64,000 nucleotides of DNA from the NCBI RefSeq assembly GCF_046348265.1, contig NZ_JAXMEO010000015.1; one strand, given 5' to 3'. Source of the stretch: Pelomonas sp937871895. GTDB taxonomy: Bacteria > Pseudomonadota > Gammaproteobacteria > Burkholderiales > Burkholderiaceae_C. Position 1 is the stretch's first letter, and the number at the start of each line of letters is the position of its first letter. Below are positions 24,799 through 33,192 of the stretch, piece by piece. The notes beneath the pieces were generated by a model. The model worked only from the letters and a program-made list of their open reading frames with translations, was not told the origin of the DNA and searched no databases. The position numbers and the translations under genes are program-made.

Positions 24799-24823
24799 CG
24801 CCACCCGCCTTGTGACTGCCCGC

Positions 24824-25483
24824 ATGCGCAAATACCTCGTCGCTGGCCTGTTGGTCTGGCTGCCACTGGCCATCACCGTCTGGGTGCTCGGGCAGATCCT
24901 CGACGTTGTCAACGGCGTCTTCGGCTCGCTGCTGGCGGCGCTGGCCCTGGTGTTGCCGGCCACCTGGCGTGAAGGTTTGCTCAGCCTCCACCATGTGCCC
25001 GGACTCGGACTGGTCATCCTGGCCGGCGCGCTGCTGCTGACGGGCGTCTTCGTCGCCAACATCTTTGGCCAGTGGTGGCTGCGCCAGTGGGACCGCCTGC
25101 TTGGCAGCATTCCCATCGTCAAAAACATCTACAGCTCGGTGAAGCAGGTGTCCGACACCCTGTTCTCGAGCAGCGGCAACGCCTTCCGCGAAGCCGTGCT
25201 GGTGCAGTACCCGCGCGAGGGCTCCTGGACCATCGCCTTCGTCACCGGCACTCCGAGTGGCGAGGTGGCCTGCCACCTTGCCAGCGAGCACGTCAGCGTC
25301 TACGTGCCCACCACGCCCAACCCGACCTCGGGCTTCTTCCTGATGATGCCGCGCAGCGAGATCCAGCCGCTGGCCATGAGCGTGGACGAAGCGCTCAAGT
25401 ACATCATCTCCATGGGCACCGTGGCGCCGCCTCCCGGCAACGCGCCCTGCGAAGAAGCGCCAGAACGAAACCCCGTGGGTTGA
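24824..25483 (+). CDS. DUF502 family membrane protein
   Basis: A 219-residue protein with two N-terminal membrane segments (about residues 4-32 and 58-80) and then a soluble C-terminal domain. GSIPIVKNIYSSVKQVSDTL, TGTPSGEV and VYVPTTPNPTSGFF are signature stretches of the DUF502 family. Function is unknown; in other bacteria it is often beside aspS, as here. The start ATG 24824 is followed at once by the first hydrophobic helix (MRKYLVAGLLVWLPLAI). No regulatory site is evident in front of it. Confidence 0.9.
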   Translation: MRKYLVAGLLVWLPLAITVWVLGQILDVVNGVFGSLLAALALVLPATWREGLLSLHHVPGLGLVILAGALLLTGVFVANIFGQWWLRQWDRLLGSIPIVKNIYSSVKQVSDTLFSSSGNAFREAVLVQYPREGSWTIAFVTGTPSGEVACHLASEHVSVYVPTTPNPTSGFFLMMPRSEIQPLAMSVDEALKYIISMGTVAPPPGNAPCEEAPERNPVG

Positions 25484-25585
25484 GCGCCAGGCAAGCGTTC
25501 AACCCTGAGGGCTGCAGGACCTGATCCCTTCCGCCCGCGCAGCGCCACAAGACCCCAAGAACACACGCATCCGGAGAACCACATC

Positions 25586-27376
25586 ATGCGCACCTGCTAC
25601 GCCGGCCAAGTCAGCGAGAAGCTGCTCGATCAAACCGTCACCCTGATGGGCTGGGCCCACCGCCGCCGTGACCACGGCGGCGTCATCTTCATCGACCTGC
25701 GCGACCGCGAGGGCCTGGTCCAGGTCGTCTGCGACCCTGACCGCCCCGACATGTTCAAGGTCGCCGAAGAAGTCCGCAACGAGTTCTGCCTCAAGGTCAT
25801 TGGCAAGGTGCGTGCGCGCCCGGCCGGCACCGAGAACGCCAACCTCGTCTCCGGCAAGGTCGAGATCCTGTGCCACGAGCTCGAAGTGCTGAACCCGTCG
25901 GTCACGCCCCCCTTCCAGCTCGACGACGACAACCTCTCCGAGACCACCCGCCTCACGCACCGCGTGCTGGACCTGCGCCGCCCGGTGATGCAGAAGAACA
26001 TGATGCTGCGCTACCGCGTGGCCATGCTGGTGCGCAACTACCTGGACAAGCTCGGCTTCGTTGACATCGAGACGCCGATGCTGACCAAGAGCACGCCCGA
26101 AGGCGCGCGCGACTACCTGGTGCCAAGCCGCGTGCACGACGGCATGTTCTTCGCGCTGCCGCAGTCGCCCCAGCTTTTCAAGCAGCTCTTGATGGTCTCG
26201 GGCTTTGACCGCTACTACCAGATCACCAAGTGCTTCCGTGACGAAGACCTGCGCGCCGACCGCCAGCCCGAGTTCACGCAGATCGATATCGAGACCAGCT
26301 TCCTCACCGAGCAGGAAATCCGCTCGATGTTCGAAGGCATGATCCGCCACGTCTTCCAGGAGGCCATGGGCGTGGACCTGGGCGAGTACCCGGTGATGAC
26401 CTACGCCGACGCGATGTACCGCTTCGGCTCCGACAAGCCTGATCTGCGCGTGATGCTCGAATTCACCGAACTGACCGACGCGATGAAGACCGTGGACTTC
26501 AAGGTCTTCAGCGGCCCCGCCACCACCCCGGGCGGCCGCGTCGTGGCGCTGCGCGTGCCCGGCGGCGGCGCGATGAGCCGCGGCGAGATCGATGCCTACA
26601 CCGAGTTCGTCAAGATCTACGGCGCCAAGGGCCTGGCCTGGATCAAGGTCAACGAGATTGCCAAGGGCCGTGAAGGCCTGCAGTCGCCCATCGTCAAGAA
26701 CATCCACGACGAAGCCATCGCCGAGATCCTCAAGCGCACCGGCGCCAAGGACGGCGACCTGCTCTTCTTCGGCGCCGACAAGGCCAAGATCGTCAACGAC
26801 GCCATCGGTGCGCTGCGCCTCAAGGTCGGCCACAGCGACTTCGGCAAGGCCAACGGCCTCTTCGAAGACCGCTGGGCCCCGCTGTGGCTGGTGGACTTCC
26901 CGATGTTCGAGGAAGACGAAGAGAACAAGCGCTGGAACGCCGTGCACCACCCCTTCACCGCGCCCAAGGACGGCCACGAGGACTACATGTCCACCGACCC
27001 CGGCAAGTGCGTGGCCAAGGCCTACGACATGGTGCTCAATGGCTGGGAGCTCGGCGGCGGCTCGGTGCGTATCCACCGCGCCGACGTGCAGGCCAAAGTC
27101 TTCGAGGCGCTCAACATCAGCGAGGAAGACCAGCGCATCAAGTTCGGCTTCCTACTTGACGCGCTGCAGTACGGCGCACCGCCGCACGGTGGCCTGGCCT
27201 TTGGCCTCGACCGCCTCGTCACCCTGATGACCAAGGCCGAGTCCATCCGCGACGTGATCGCCTTCCCCAAGACGCAGCGCGCCCAATGCCTGCTGACCGG
27301 CGCCCCCAGCAACGTGGACGAGAAGCAGCTGCGCGAGCTGCACATCCGCCTGCGCAACGCGGGCGCCGCCGCCTGA
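25586..27376 (+). CDS. aspS: Aspartyl-tRNA synthetase
   Basis: A 596-residue class II aminoacyl-tRNA synthetase. The N-terminal OB-fold domain contacts the anticodon (MGWAHRRRDHGG). The catalytic domain has motif 2 (CFRDEDLRADRQPEFTQID) and motif 3 (GLAFGLDRLVTLM), plus a GAD insertion domain. Length is typical of bacterial enzymes. Betaproteobacterial AspRS often also charges tRNA-Asn (the non-discriminating form), to be corrected by GatCAB; sequence alone does not settle that here. GGAGA precedes the ATG, and a strong terminator follows the gene. Confidence 0.98.
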   Translation: MRTCYAGQVSEKLLDQTVTLMGWAHRRRDHGGVIFIDLRDREGLVQVVCDPDRPDMFKVAEEVRNEFCLKVIGKVRARPAGTENANLVSGKVEILCHELEVLNPSVTPPFQLDDDNLSETTRLTHRVLDLRRPVMQKNMMLRYRVAMLVRNYLDKLGFVDIETPMLTKSTPEGARDYLVPSRVHDGMFFALPQSPQLFKQLLMVSGFDRYYQITKCFRDEDLRADRQPEFTQIDIETSFLTEQEIRSMFEGMIRHVFQEAMGVDLGEYPVMTYADAMYRFGSDKPDLRVMLEFTELTDAMKTVDFKVFSGPATTPGGRVVALRVPGGGAMSRGEIDAYTEFVKIYGAKGLAWIKVNEIAKGREGLQSPIVKNIHDEAIAEILKRTGAKDGDLLFFGADKAKIVNDAIGALRLKVGHSDFGKANGLFEDRWAPLWLVDFPMFEEDEENKRWNAVHHPFTAPKDGHEDYMSTDPGKCVAKAYDMVLNGWELGGGSVRIHRADVQAKVFEALNISEEDQRIKFGFLLDALQYGAPPHGGLAFGLDRLVTLMTKAESIRDVIAFPKTQRAQCLLTGAPSNVDEKQLRELHIRLRNAGAAA

Positions 27377-27401
27377 CGCGACCGCCAATTCGCGTGTGAC
27401 C

Positions 27402-27425
27402 AACCCCGCTCCGGCGGGGTTTTTT
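27402..27425 (+). terminator. Rho-independent terminator after aspS
   Basis: ACCCCGC, loop TCCG, GCGGGGT, then a run of T. It is 26 bases past the aspS stop and just before nudB, whose ATG lies about 30 bases further on. Confidence 0.88.
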
Positions 27426-27453
27426 CTTGGGCTCGCCAGCTATGCTGACGTCC

Positions 27454-27936
27454 ATGCCCGAGGCCCCGCCCTTCAAGATTCCCGAGTCCGTCCTCGTCGT
27501 CATCCACACGCCGGCACTGCAGGTGCTGCTGATCGAGCGGGCGGACCATCCTGGCTACTGGCAAAGCGTCACCGGTTCGCTCGACAGCGCCGATGAAGCC
27601 TGGGCTGAAGCCGCCCGGCGCGAGGTGCTTGAAGAGACGGGCTTTGACGCCCATGCACCCGGCGCCGTGCTGCGGGACTGGCAGTTGGCCAACCTCTACG
27701 AGATCTACCCGCACTGGCGCCACCGCTACGCGCCCGGCGTGACGCAGAACACCGAGCATGTCTTTGGCCTGTGCCTGCCGCAGGCCGCCACGCCGCGCCT
27801 CAGCCCGCGCGAGCACACCGCCTTTGTCTGGCTGCCCTGGTCCGAGGCGGCCGACCGCTGCTTCTCGCCGTCCAATGCCGAGGCCATCCTGCAATTGCCG
27901 CGCTACGTGCACGGTGCCTCCGTTCCGACTCGCTGA
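27454..27936 (+). CDS. nudB: NUDIX hydrolase, dihydroneopterin triphosphate pyrophosphatase type
   Basis: A 160-residue NUDIX enzyme, probably releasing pyrophosphate from dihydroneopterin triphosphate in folate synthesis. The Nudix box reads GSLDSADEAWAEAARREVLEETG, with the REVLEETG core intact. WQSVTGSL and the C-terminal HTAFVWLPWSEAADRC fit the NudB subgroup. The ATG at 27454 is chosen; another in-frame ATG lies four codons upstream. It follows aspS as in many relatives and is two bases ahead of the next gene. Confidence 0.88.
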   Translation: MPEAPPFKIPESVLVVIHTPALQVLLIERADHPGYWQSVTGSLDSADEAWAEAARREVLEETGFDAHAPGAVLRDWQLANLYEIYPHWRHRYAPGVTQNTEHVFGLCLPQAATPRLSPREHTAFVWLPWSEAADRCFSPSNAEAILQLPRYVHGASVPTR

Positions 27937-27938
27937 CC

Positions 27939-28739
27939 GTGAGACCCTTTCGCCGCACCACCGTCGCCGTGCCTGCCGGCTTGCAGGGGCCCTGCCTGCG
28001 CGTGGCCACCTACAACATTCACAAGGGCGTGCGCGGCCTCGGGCCGGCCAAGCGTCTGGAGATCCACAACCTCGCCATGGGCGTGCAGGCACTCGACGCT
28101 GACCTCGTCTTCCTGCAGGAGGTACGGCACTTCCACCACGGGCATGCGGTGGACTTCGAGCGCACCTGGTTTGGCTGGCCCAAGGAGGGGCAGGCCGAGT
28201 TCCTGGCACCGCAGGGCTACGAGGCCGCCTACCGCACCAATGCCGTGACCAAGGGCGGCGAGCATGGCAATGCCTTGCTGTCGCGCTGGCCGCTCGGCGA
28301 CGTGGGCCATCACGATGTGTCGGACCACGCCTTCGAGCAGCGCGGCCTGCTGCACGTACCGGTGCGCTGGCAGGGCGCAGACCTTCACACCATCGTCGTC
28401 CACCTGGGTCTGCTCCACGGGGGGCGCGTGCGCCAGGTGCAGCGTCTGGCCAGCTACATCGAGCGCGAGGTGCCGCCCCATGTGCCCTTGATCGTGGCGG
28501 GCGACTTCAACGACTGGGGCGAGCGCCTCGATGGCCCGATGCGCCACTGCGGGCTGCGACGCGCCTCGGTGCCGGGGCGCCACCGGGCGGCCACCTTCCC
28601 GTCCAGCCTGCCCATCTTCTCGCTCGACCGCGTCTACACGCGCGGGCTGCGCTGCGTGGGTTTGCAGGTGCCGCGCGGCCCGAGCTGGGCGCGCATGTCC
28701 GACCACTTGCCCCTGCTGGTGGAGCTGCAGCTCGAATGA
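27939..28739 (+). CDS. Endonuclease/exonuclease/phosphatase family protein
   Basis: A 266-residue member of the EEP fold (metal-dependent phosphohydrolase). ATYNIHKG, FLQEVRHF, GNALLSRWPL, IVAGDFNDW and SDHLPLLVEL follow in the canonical order and hold the metal-binding Asn, Glu, Asp and His. No signal peptide is visible. The gene starts with GTG 27939, two bases after nudB, and overlaps clsB by four bases. It is the usual upstream partner of the ClsB-type cardiolipin synthase, so a lipid role is likely, but the substrate is not known. Confidence 0.85.
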   Translation: MRPFRRTTVAVPAGLQGPCLRVATYNIHKGVRGLGPAKRLEIHNLAMGVQALDADLVFLQEVRHFHHGHAVDFERTWFGWPKEGQAEFLAPQGYEAAYRTNAVTKGGEHGNALLSRWPLGDVGHHDVSDHAFEQRGLLHVPVRWQGADLHTIVVHLGLLHGGRVRQVQRLASYIEREVPPHVPLIVAGDFNDWGERLDGPMRHCGLRRASVPGRHRAATFPSSLPIFSLDRVYTRGLRCVGLQVPRGPSWARMSDHLPLLVELQLE

Positions 28740-29986
28740 GTCTCGCCCCCGCCTGGTTGATCCCCGCTGATCTGTCGGGCGGCAACGAGGCCCGGCTGCT
28801 GCGCGGCGGCGACGCGCTCTTCCCGCGCATGCTCGCGGCCGTGGATGCGGCGCGGCGCGAGGTCTGGGTGGCTACCTACATCTTTCACCACGACGAGACC
28901 GGCCTGCGCCTGTGCGCGCGTCTGGTGGCGGCGGCCCGGCGTGGCGTCAAGGTCTGCGTGGTGGTGGACGGCTTTGGCAGCAAGGACAGCCTTGGCGCGC
29001 TGCAGCGCGAATTCGCTGGCAGCGGCGTGGCCTTTGCGGTGTTCCGCCCGCTGGACCGCTGGTGGCGCTGGCTGCAGCCGGGCCAGTTGCGCCGGCTGCA
29101 CCAGAAGCTGTGTGTGGTCGATGGCGAAGTGGGCTTTGTCGGCGGCATCAACCTCATCGACGACCGCATCGACCTGCATCACGGCGCCAGCGAGCAGCCG
29201 CGCCTGGACTTCGCCGTCGAGCTGCGTGGCCCGGTGGTGCAGGCCGTGGGGCAGGCGGCCCGTGCGGTCTGGACGCGCGCCTGGCTGGGCCGGGATGTGG
29301 GCGAGGAGCTGCTGGCCCTGGCACGCGGCCCCGCGCGCCTGGTGCGGGCGGCCTCGCTGTGGCGGCGCGTGCACATGCCGCGCGGCCGTGGCCGGCTGAG
29401 CCATCCCTTGCCGCCGGTGCGCGCCGCCTTTGTGCTGCGCGACAACCTGCGCCAGCGTCGCACCATCGAGCGCGCCTACGTGGACGCCATCAGCCGCGCC
29501 GAGACCGCGGTAGACCTCGTCTGCCCCTACTTCTACCCCGGCCAGCGCATCCGTCGCGCGCTGCGCCAGGCCGCGCAGCGCGGCGTGCGCGTGCGCCTGC
29601 TGCTGCAGGGCAAGGTGGACTACCGGCTCGCGGCACTGGCGGCGCAGGCCCTCTATGCCGAGCTGCTGGCGCACGGCGTCGAGATCTACGAATACCTGCC
29701 TGCCTTCCTGCACGCCAAGGTGGCCGTGGTGGACGACCAGTGGGCGACCGTGGGCTCGTCCAACATCGACCCGCTCTCGCTGCTGCTCAACCTGGAAGCC
29801 AATGTCGTGCTGCTGGATGGCCGCTTTGCCGAGCAGCTGCGCGCCGAGATCGAGACGGCGCAGGCGGCGTCGCGGCAGGTGACCTCACCGCCGCACACCG
29901 GCTGGCGCGCGCTGCTGGGCCGCGCCTGGGTGGCCTGGATCGCCCACGTCTACCTGCGTGTCGCCGGGGCGGCAGGCCGATACTGA
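28736..29986 (+). CDS. clsB: Cardiolipin synthase B (phospholipase D family)
   Basis: A 416-residue enzyme of the PLD superfamily that condenses phosphatidylglycerol into cardiolipin. Two HKD motifs are present: HQKLCVVDG near residue 121 and HAKVAVVDD near residue 325, each followed by a VGGIN or VGSSN segment. Length matches ClsB. There is no N-terminal double membrane helix of the ClsA type. The start overlaps the upstream EEP gene by ATGA. Confidence 0.92.
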   Translation: MSLAPAWLIPADLSGGNEARLLRGGDALFPRMLAAVDAARREVWVATYIFHHDETGLRLCARLVAAARRGVKVCVVVDGFGSKDSLGALQREFAGSGVAFAVFRPLDRWWRWLQPGQLRRLHQKLCVVDGEVGFVGGINLIDDRIDLHHGASEQPRLDFAVELRGPVVQAVGQAARAVWTRAWLGRDVGEELLALARGPARLVRAASLWRRVHMPRGRGRLSHPLPPVRAAFVLRDNLRQRRTIERAYVDAISRAETAVDLVCPYFYPGQRIRRALRQAAQRGVRVRLLLQGKVDYRLAALAAQALYAELLAHGVEIYEYLPAFLHAKVAVVDDQWATVGSSNIDPLSLLLNLEANVVLLDGRFAEQLRAEIETAQAASRQVTSPPHTGWRALLGRAWVAWIAHVYLRVAGAAGRY

Positions 29987-29993
29987 CACTGCA

Positions 29994-30713
29994 ATGGCCA
30001 AACCCACCGCCGACCCGCACTACCTGCGCATCAAGACCCACCTCAAGGAGGGCATGGCCAGCGGCCGCTGGGAGGCCGGCGACCTGCTGCCCAGCGAGGG
30101 CCAACTGACCATGCGCTTCAAGATCAGCCGCATGACGGCCAACCGCGCGCTGCGCGAGCTGGAGCAGGAAGGCTTGATCGAACGCGTGCAGGGCGTGGGC
30201 AGCTTCGTCGCTCAGTTGCACCGCGCACCGGCCGTGGTCCAGGTGCGCGAGGTGGCCGATGTGATCGCCGCGCACGGCGGCCAGCACGACTGGGTGGTGC
30301 AGCGCACCGAGCGCGCCCGCGCCAGCGCGCAGCAGGCGGCTGAGCTGGGCCTCAAGCGCGGTGCGCCGGTGTTTGTGGCCGTGGTGGTGCACCGCGATGG
30401 CGGCGTGCCGCTGCAGGTTGAGACCCTGGTCGTGAACCCCCAGGTCGCACCCGACTTCCTGGGCCAGGACTTCAGCCAGCAGCAGCCGGCCGCCTACCTG
30501 CAGGAGCTGGCGCCGCTGTCCTCGTCACGCACCTTGGTCGAAGCCGCCCTGCCCAGCGAGGACGACGCCCGTTGGCTGGCCGTGCCGCGCCGCTCGCCCT
30601 GCCTGGTGGTGCGCCGCATCCACTACAGCCGGGGCGTGGCCGTGGCCACCTCGCGCTGGGTGCACCCGGGCGCGCGCCTGCAATTGCACGGCGTGTTTGG
30701 CGCGGGCGCGTAG
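29994..30713 (+). CDS. GntR/HutC-family transcriptional regulator
   Basis: A 239-residue regulator. The N-terminal winged helix reads GDLLPSEGQLTMRF, SRMTANRALRELEQEGLIERVQGVG, typical of the HutC subgroup. The C-terminal UTRA ligand-binding domain (residues about 90-235) includes the late LVVRRIHYSRGVAVATSRW. It should repress a catabolic operon in response to a small ligand such as urocanate. No histidine-use genes lie in the window, so the target is elsewhere. It is eight bases after clsB, and its stop meets the convergent asparaginase gene. Confidence 0.88.
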   Translation: MAKPTADPHYLRIKTHLKEGMASGRWEAGDLLPSEGQLTMRFKISRMTANRALRELEQEGLIERVQGVGSFVAQLHRAPAVVQVREVADVIAAHGGQHDWVVQRTERARASAQQAAELGLKRGAPVFVAVVVHRDGGVPLQVETLVVNPQVAPDFLGQDFSQQQPAAYLQELAPLSSSRTLVEAALPSEDDARWLAVPRRSPCLVVRRIHYSRGVAVATSRWVHPGARLQLHGVFGAGA

Positions 30714-30716
30714 CCT

Positions 30717-31757
30717 TCAGTTGCCCATGCGCACGCGCAGCCGGCCCACTTCGGTGCCGCGCCAGTTGCGCAGCACTGGAGCAGCCAGCCGGTGCAGCAG
30801 CGCGCCCGTCTCGCCGCTGGGCCGCAGCAACTGCAGCGCGATCTCGGCCATCACCGCCTCGGCCGCGCGGCTGGCGCCGTCCTCGATCTTGAGCGCCAGA
30901 CCCAGGCCTAGCTCCGGCAAGCTGGCGCAATAGACGCCCTCGGCACCCACCTTGCAGCACAGCCGCTCGCCCAGGGCTTGCATCACCTGGGTGTCGAAGC
31001 GATCGGTGCCGCCCACCATGAACGGCGCCTTGGCCACGGCCCGGCGCAGCCGCGCGGCGGCGGTGGCCGCATCGGGCGGCAGCCCGCTGCCCGTGCCCAC
31101 GCGTGCAAAGGCCAGCGCCAGTGCGCGCAAGGGCAGGGCGTAGGTGGGGATGGAACAGCCATCGATGCCGCGTGGCGCACGGGCCAGGTCCTGCCCGGTG
31201 GTCAGCTCCAGCGCGCGCGTGACCTCGCGCATCACCGGGTGCTCGCGCGCCACATAGCCGCGTGCGAAGCCAGCAGGGTCGGCACCGCCCGACCGAGGGC
31301 AGAGATGGCAGGCCAGGCACAGAAAGCCGCAATGCTTGCCCGAGCAGTTGTTGTGCAGCGGCCCGGCCACCTCGCCCCGCGCTGCCAGGGCCCGCAGCAC
31401 CGGCTCGCGCGCGGGCCACTGCGTGCCGCATTCCAGGTGCTCGGCCGTCAGGCCCAGGCGCGCCAGCCAGCCCTGAGCCGTGGCCACATGCGCCGGCTCG
31501 CCGCTGTGCGAGGCACAGGCCAGGGCCAGTTCGGCATCGCTCAGGGCAAAGGCATCGGCCGCGCCGCTCGTCACCAGCGGCAGGGCCTGCAGCAGCTTGA
31601 CGGCTGAGCGCGGGAAGACCGGGCGGTCCACATCGCCCCAGGCCATATGCAACGCGCCAGCCGCGTGCACCACGGCGAGTGCGCCCAGGTGGCGTGACTC
31701 GACGGCCTCGCCCCGCAACACCTCCACCACCACCGGTGCACCCGTCGCCAATCCCAT
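30717..31757 (-). CDS. Asparaginase II (Rhizobium etli-type, thermolabile)
   Basis: A 346-residue member of the asparaginase_II family, unrelated to the classical bacterial enzymes. FPRSAVKLLQALP supplies the Ser-x-x-Lys pair, CASHSGEPAH a second Ser, and HNNCSGKHCGFLC the Cys and Lys near residue 135. These match the tandem Ser-Lys and zinc-site residues reported for the R. etli enzyme. It hydrolyses L-asparagine to aspartate and ammonia. ATG 31757 is preferred to a TTG at 31778, which would put the start inside the Fur-like box. It is divergent from the iron-uptake pair. Confidence 0.82.
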   Translation of the reverse strand: MGLATGAPVVVEVLRGEAVESRHLGALAVVHAAGALHMAWGDVDRPVFPRSAVKLLQALPLVTSGAADAFALSDAELALACASHSGEPAHVATAQGWLARLGLTAEHLECGTQWPAREPVLRALAARGEVAGPLHNNCSGKHCGFLCLACHLCPRSGGADPAGFARGYVAREHPVMREVTRALELTTGQDLARAPRGIDGCSIPTYALPLRALALAFARVGTGSGLPPDAATAAARLRRAVAKAPFMVGGTDRFDTQVMQALGERLCCKVGAEGVYCASLPELGLGLALKIEDGASRAAEAVMAEIALQLLRPSGETGALLHRLAAPVLRNWRGTEVGRLRVRMGN

Positions 31758-31776
31758 GCTCGCCTCCGGCTTATGC

Positions 31777-31796
31777 AAATGCGAATAATTCGCATT
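31777..31796. promoter_or_regulatory. Fur-box-like palindrome
   Basis: AATGCGAATAATTCGCATT (31778-31796) reads nearly the same on both strands and resembles the betaproteobacterial Fur site built around GAGAAT-AT-ATTCTC, with C in place of the inner A. TAGAAT at 31796-31801 is a good -10 box, so the palindrome covers the promoter spacer. A Fur repressor bound here would shut off the cupredoxin-FTR1 pair when iron is plentiful, and could affect the divergent asparaginase gene. Confidence 0.75.
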
Positions 31797-31801
31797 AGAA
31801 T
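31796..31801 (+). promoter_or_regulatory. -10 box of the iron-uptake pair
   Basis: TAGAAT directly at the right edge of the Fur-like palindrome and 43 bases before the chosen ATG of the cupredoxin gene. Confidence 0.5.
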
Positions 31802-31843
31802 GTGGACATCCAGCTTTGACACCCAGTGTCGCCCTTCATCGCC

Positions 31844-32239
31844 ATGGCCAGCCCGCACTTTCAGTCGCACCTTCAAACGCGCTTTCAACCATCAGCCCGC
31901 CTTGCCCACCCGCTGCGCCGCGTGCTGCTCGGGGCGGCTCTGACCCTGGGCCTGGCCACACCGGCCTTGGCCGCTGACGTGGAGGTGCTGCTGGTGATCA
32001 AGGACCACCGCTTTGAGCCGGCCGAACTCAAGGTACCCGCCGGCCAGCGCGTGAAGCTGATCGTGCACAACCAGGACAAGACGCCCGAGGAGTTCGAGAG
32101 CAAGTCGCTCAACCGCGAGAAGGTCATCCCTGGCGGCGGCAAGGCAACCATCTTCATCGGGCCGCTGAAGCCGGGCCGTTATGGCTTCTTCGGCGAGTTC
32201 AACGAGAAGACTGCGCAGGGCGTGGTCGTCGCTGAGTGA
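31844..32239 (+). CDS. Periplasmic cupredoxin-domain protein (FtrB/EfeO-like)
   Basis: A 131-residue exported protein. A signal peptide covers about residues 1-43 (basic RRVL, then hydrophobic LLGAALTLGLATPALA, cleavage after ALA). The mature part is a single cupredoxin-like domain: FEPAELKVPAGQRVKLIVHN, then EEFESKSLNREKVIPGG and GPLKPGRYGFFGEF. This is the FtrB type found with FTR1 permeases, where it may help oxidise or deliver ferrous iron. No type I copper Cys is visible. The FTR1 gene begins 13 bases later. ATG at 31844 is chosen over a GTG six codons upstream. Confidence 0.82.
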   Translation: MASPHFQSHLQTRFQPSARLAHPLRRVLLGAALTLGLATPALAADVEVLLVIKDHRFEPAELKVPAGQRVKLIVHNQDKTPEEFESKSLNREKVIPGGGKATIFIGPLKPGRYGFFGEFNEKTAQGVVVAE

Positions 32240-32252
32240 AGGAGCAAGGCGC

Positions 32253-33065
32253 ATGTTCTCGGCCGCTTTGATCGTTTTCCGCGAGAGCCTGGAGGCCGCG
32301 CTCTTCGTGGGCATCGTGGCGGCCGCCACGCGGGGTTTGGCCGGGCGTTCGCGCTGGCTGGCTACGGGCGTGGGCCTGGGCGTCATCGGCGCTGCGCTGC
32401 TGGCCCTGCTGGCCGGGCGCATCAGCGAGGCCTTTGACGGCATCGGGCAGGACCTGGTCACCATCGGCATCCTGGCGACAGCCTTGGCCATGCTGCTGTG
32501 GCACTGCCTGTGGGTGTCGACCCACTCGCAGCAGATGGTGCGCGAGGCGCGCCAACTGGGCAGCAGCGTGCACGCGGGGCAGCGCCGGCCCTGGGCGCTG
32601 ATCGGCGCCGTGGCGCTGGCCGTGCTGCGCGAGGGGGCCGAGACCGTGCTCTTCGTTGCAGGCTCGGCCACGGACGAGGGCGGGGCGCTGGCGCCGGGCG
32701 TGCTCGGGGCGGGCACGGTGGGCCTGCTGGCGGGCGTGGCTTTGGGCTGGCTGGTCTATGCCGGGCTGAGCCGCATCCCGGTGCGCCACCTGTTCACGGC
32801 CACCAATGCGCTGATCGCACTGCTGGCGGCCTCGATTGCCAGCCAGCTGATGCGTGCCCTGGCCCAGGCCGGCTTGCTGCAGCGCTGGGTGGACCCGCTC
32901 TGGGACACCTCGCACCTGCTGTCGCCGGACTCGGCCGTGGGCACCTTGGCCCATGCGCTGGTGGGCTATGACGCCCAGCCCTCGGGCGCGCAGTTCATGG
33001 CCTATGTGGCGGTGATCACGCTGATCGTGGTGGGCACCCGTCTTCAGCAAGCCAAGACTCGCTGA
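32253..33065 (+). CDS. FTR1-family high-affinity iron permease
   Basis: A 270-residue inner-membrane protein with about seven hydrophobic segments. Two REXXE iron-binding motifs are present: RESLEAALF near residue 10 and LREGAETVLF near residue 128, each within a membrane segment. This is the permease of FtrABCD/EfeUOB-type ferrous or ferric uptake. The start (ATG 32253) lies directly at the first helix. The partner P19-like protein and ferredoxin-like subunit of a full Ftr system are not next to it. It follows the cupredoxin gene and should share its Fur-regulated promoter. Confidence 0.9.
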   Translation: MFSAALIVFRESLEAALFVGIVAAATRGLAGRSRWLATGVGLGVIGAALLALLAGRISEAFDGIGQDLVTIGILATALAMLLWHCLWVSTHSQQMVREARQLGSSVHAGQRRPWALIGAVALAVLREGAETVLFVAGSATDEGGALAPGVLGAGTVGLLAGVALGWLVYAGLSRIPVRHLFTATNALIALLAASIASQLMRALAQAGLLQRWVDPLWDTSHLLSPDSAVGTLAHALVGYDAQPSGAQFMAYVAVITLIVVGTRLQQAKTR

Positions 33066-33124
33066 ACGGCGAAGCGATATTGGGGGCGTGCCCGCTTGCG
33101 CTTGGCCGCCGACGCGGTAGCCTG

Positions 33125-33142
33125 TGGGCTAGCGCTATCCAC
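33125..33142. promoter_or_regulatory. Candidate LacI-family operator
   Basis: The centre is the perfect palindrome TAGCGCTA (33130-33137), with partly symmetric GG/CC flanks, about 50 bases before the FAH-family gene. A central TAGCGCTA or close variant is typical of LacI-family sites in proteobacteria. A LacI-family gene lies three genes along at 34876. Confidence 0.5.
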
Positions 33143-33192
33143 CTCTGTCAGAGCGGTGGAAGCGGCCTTCTCACTCCCAAGGATTCCGCGCC

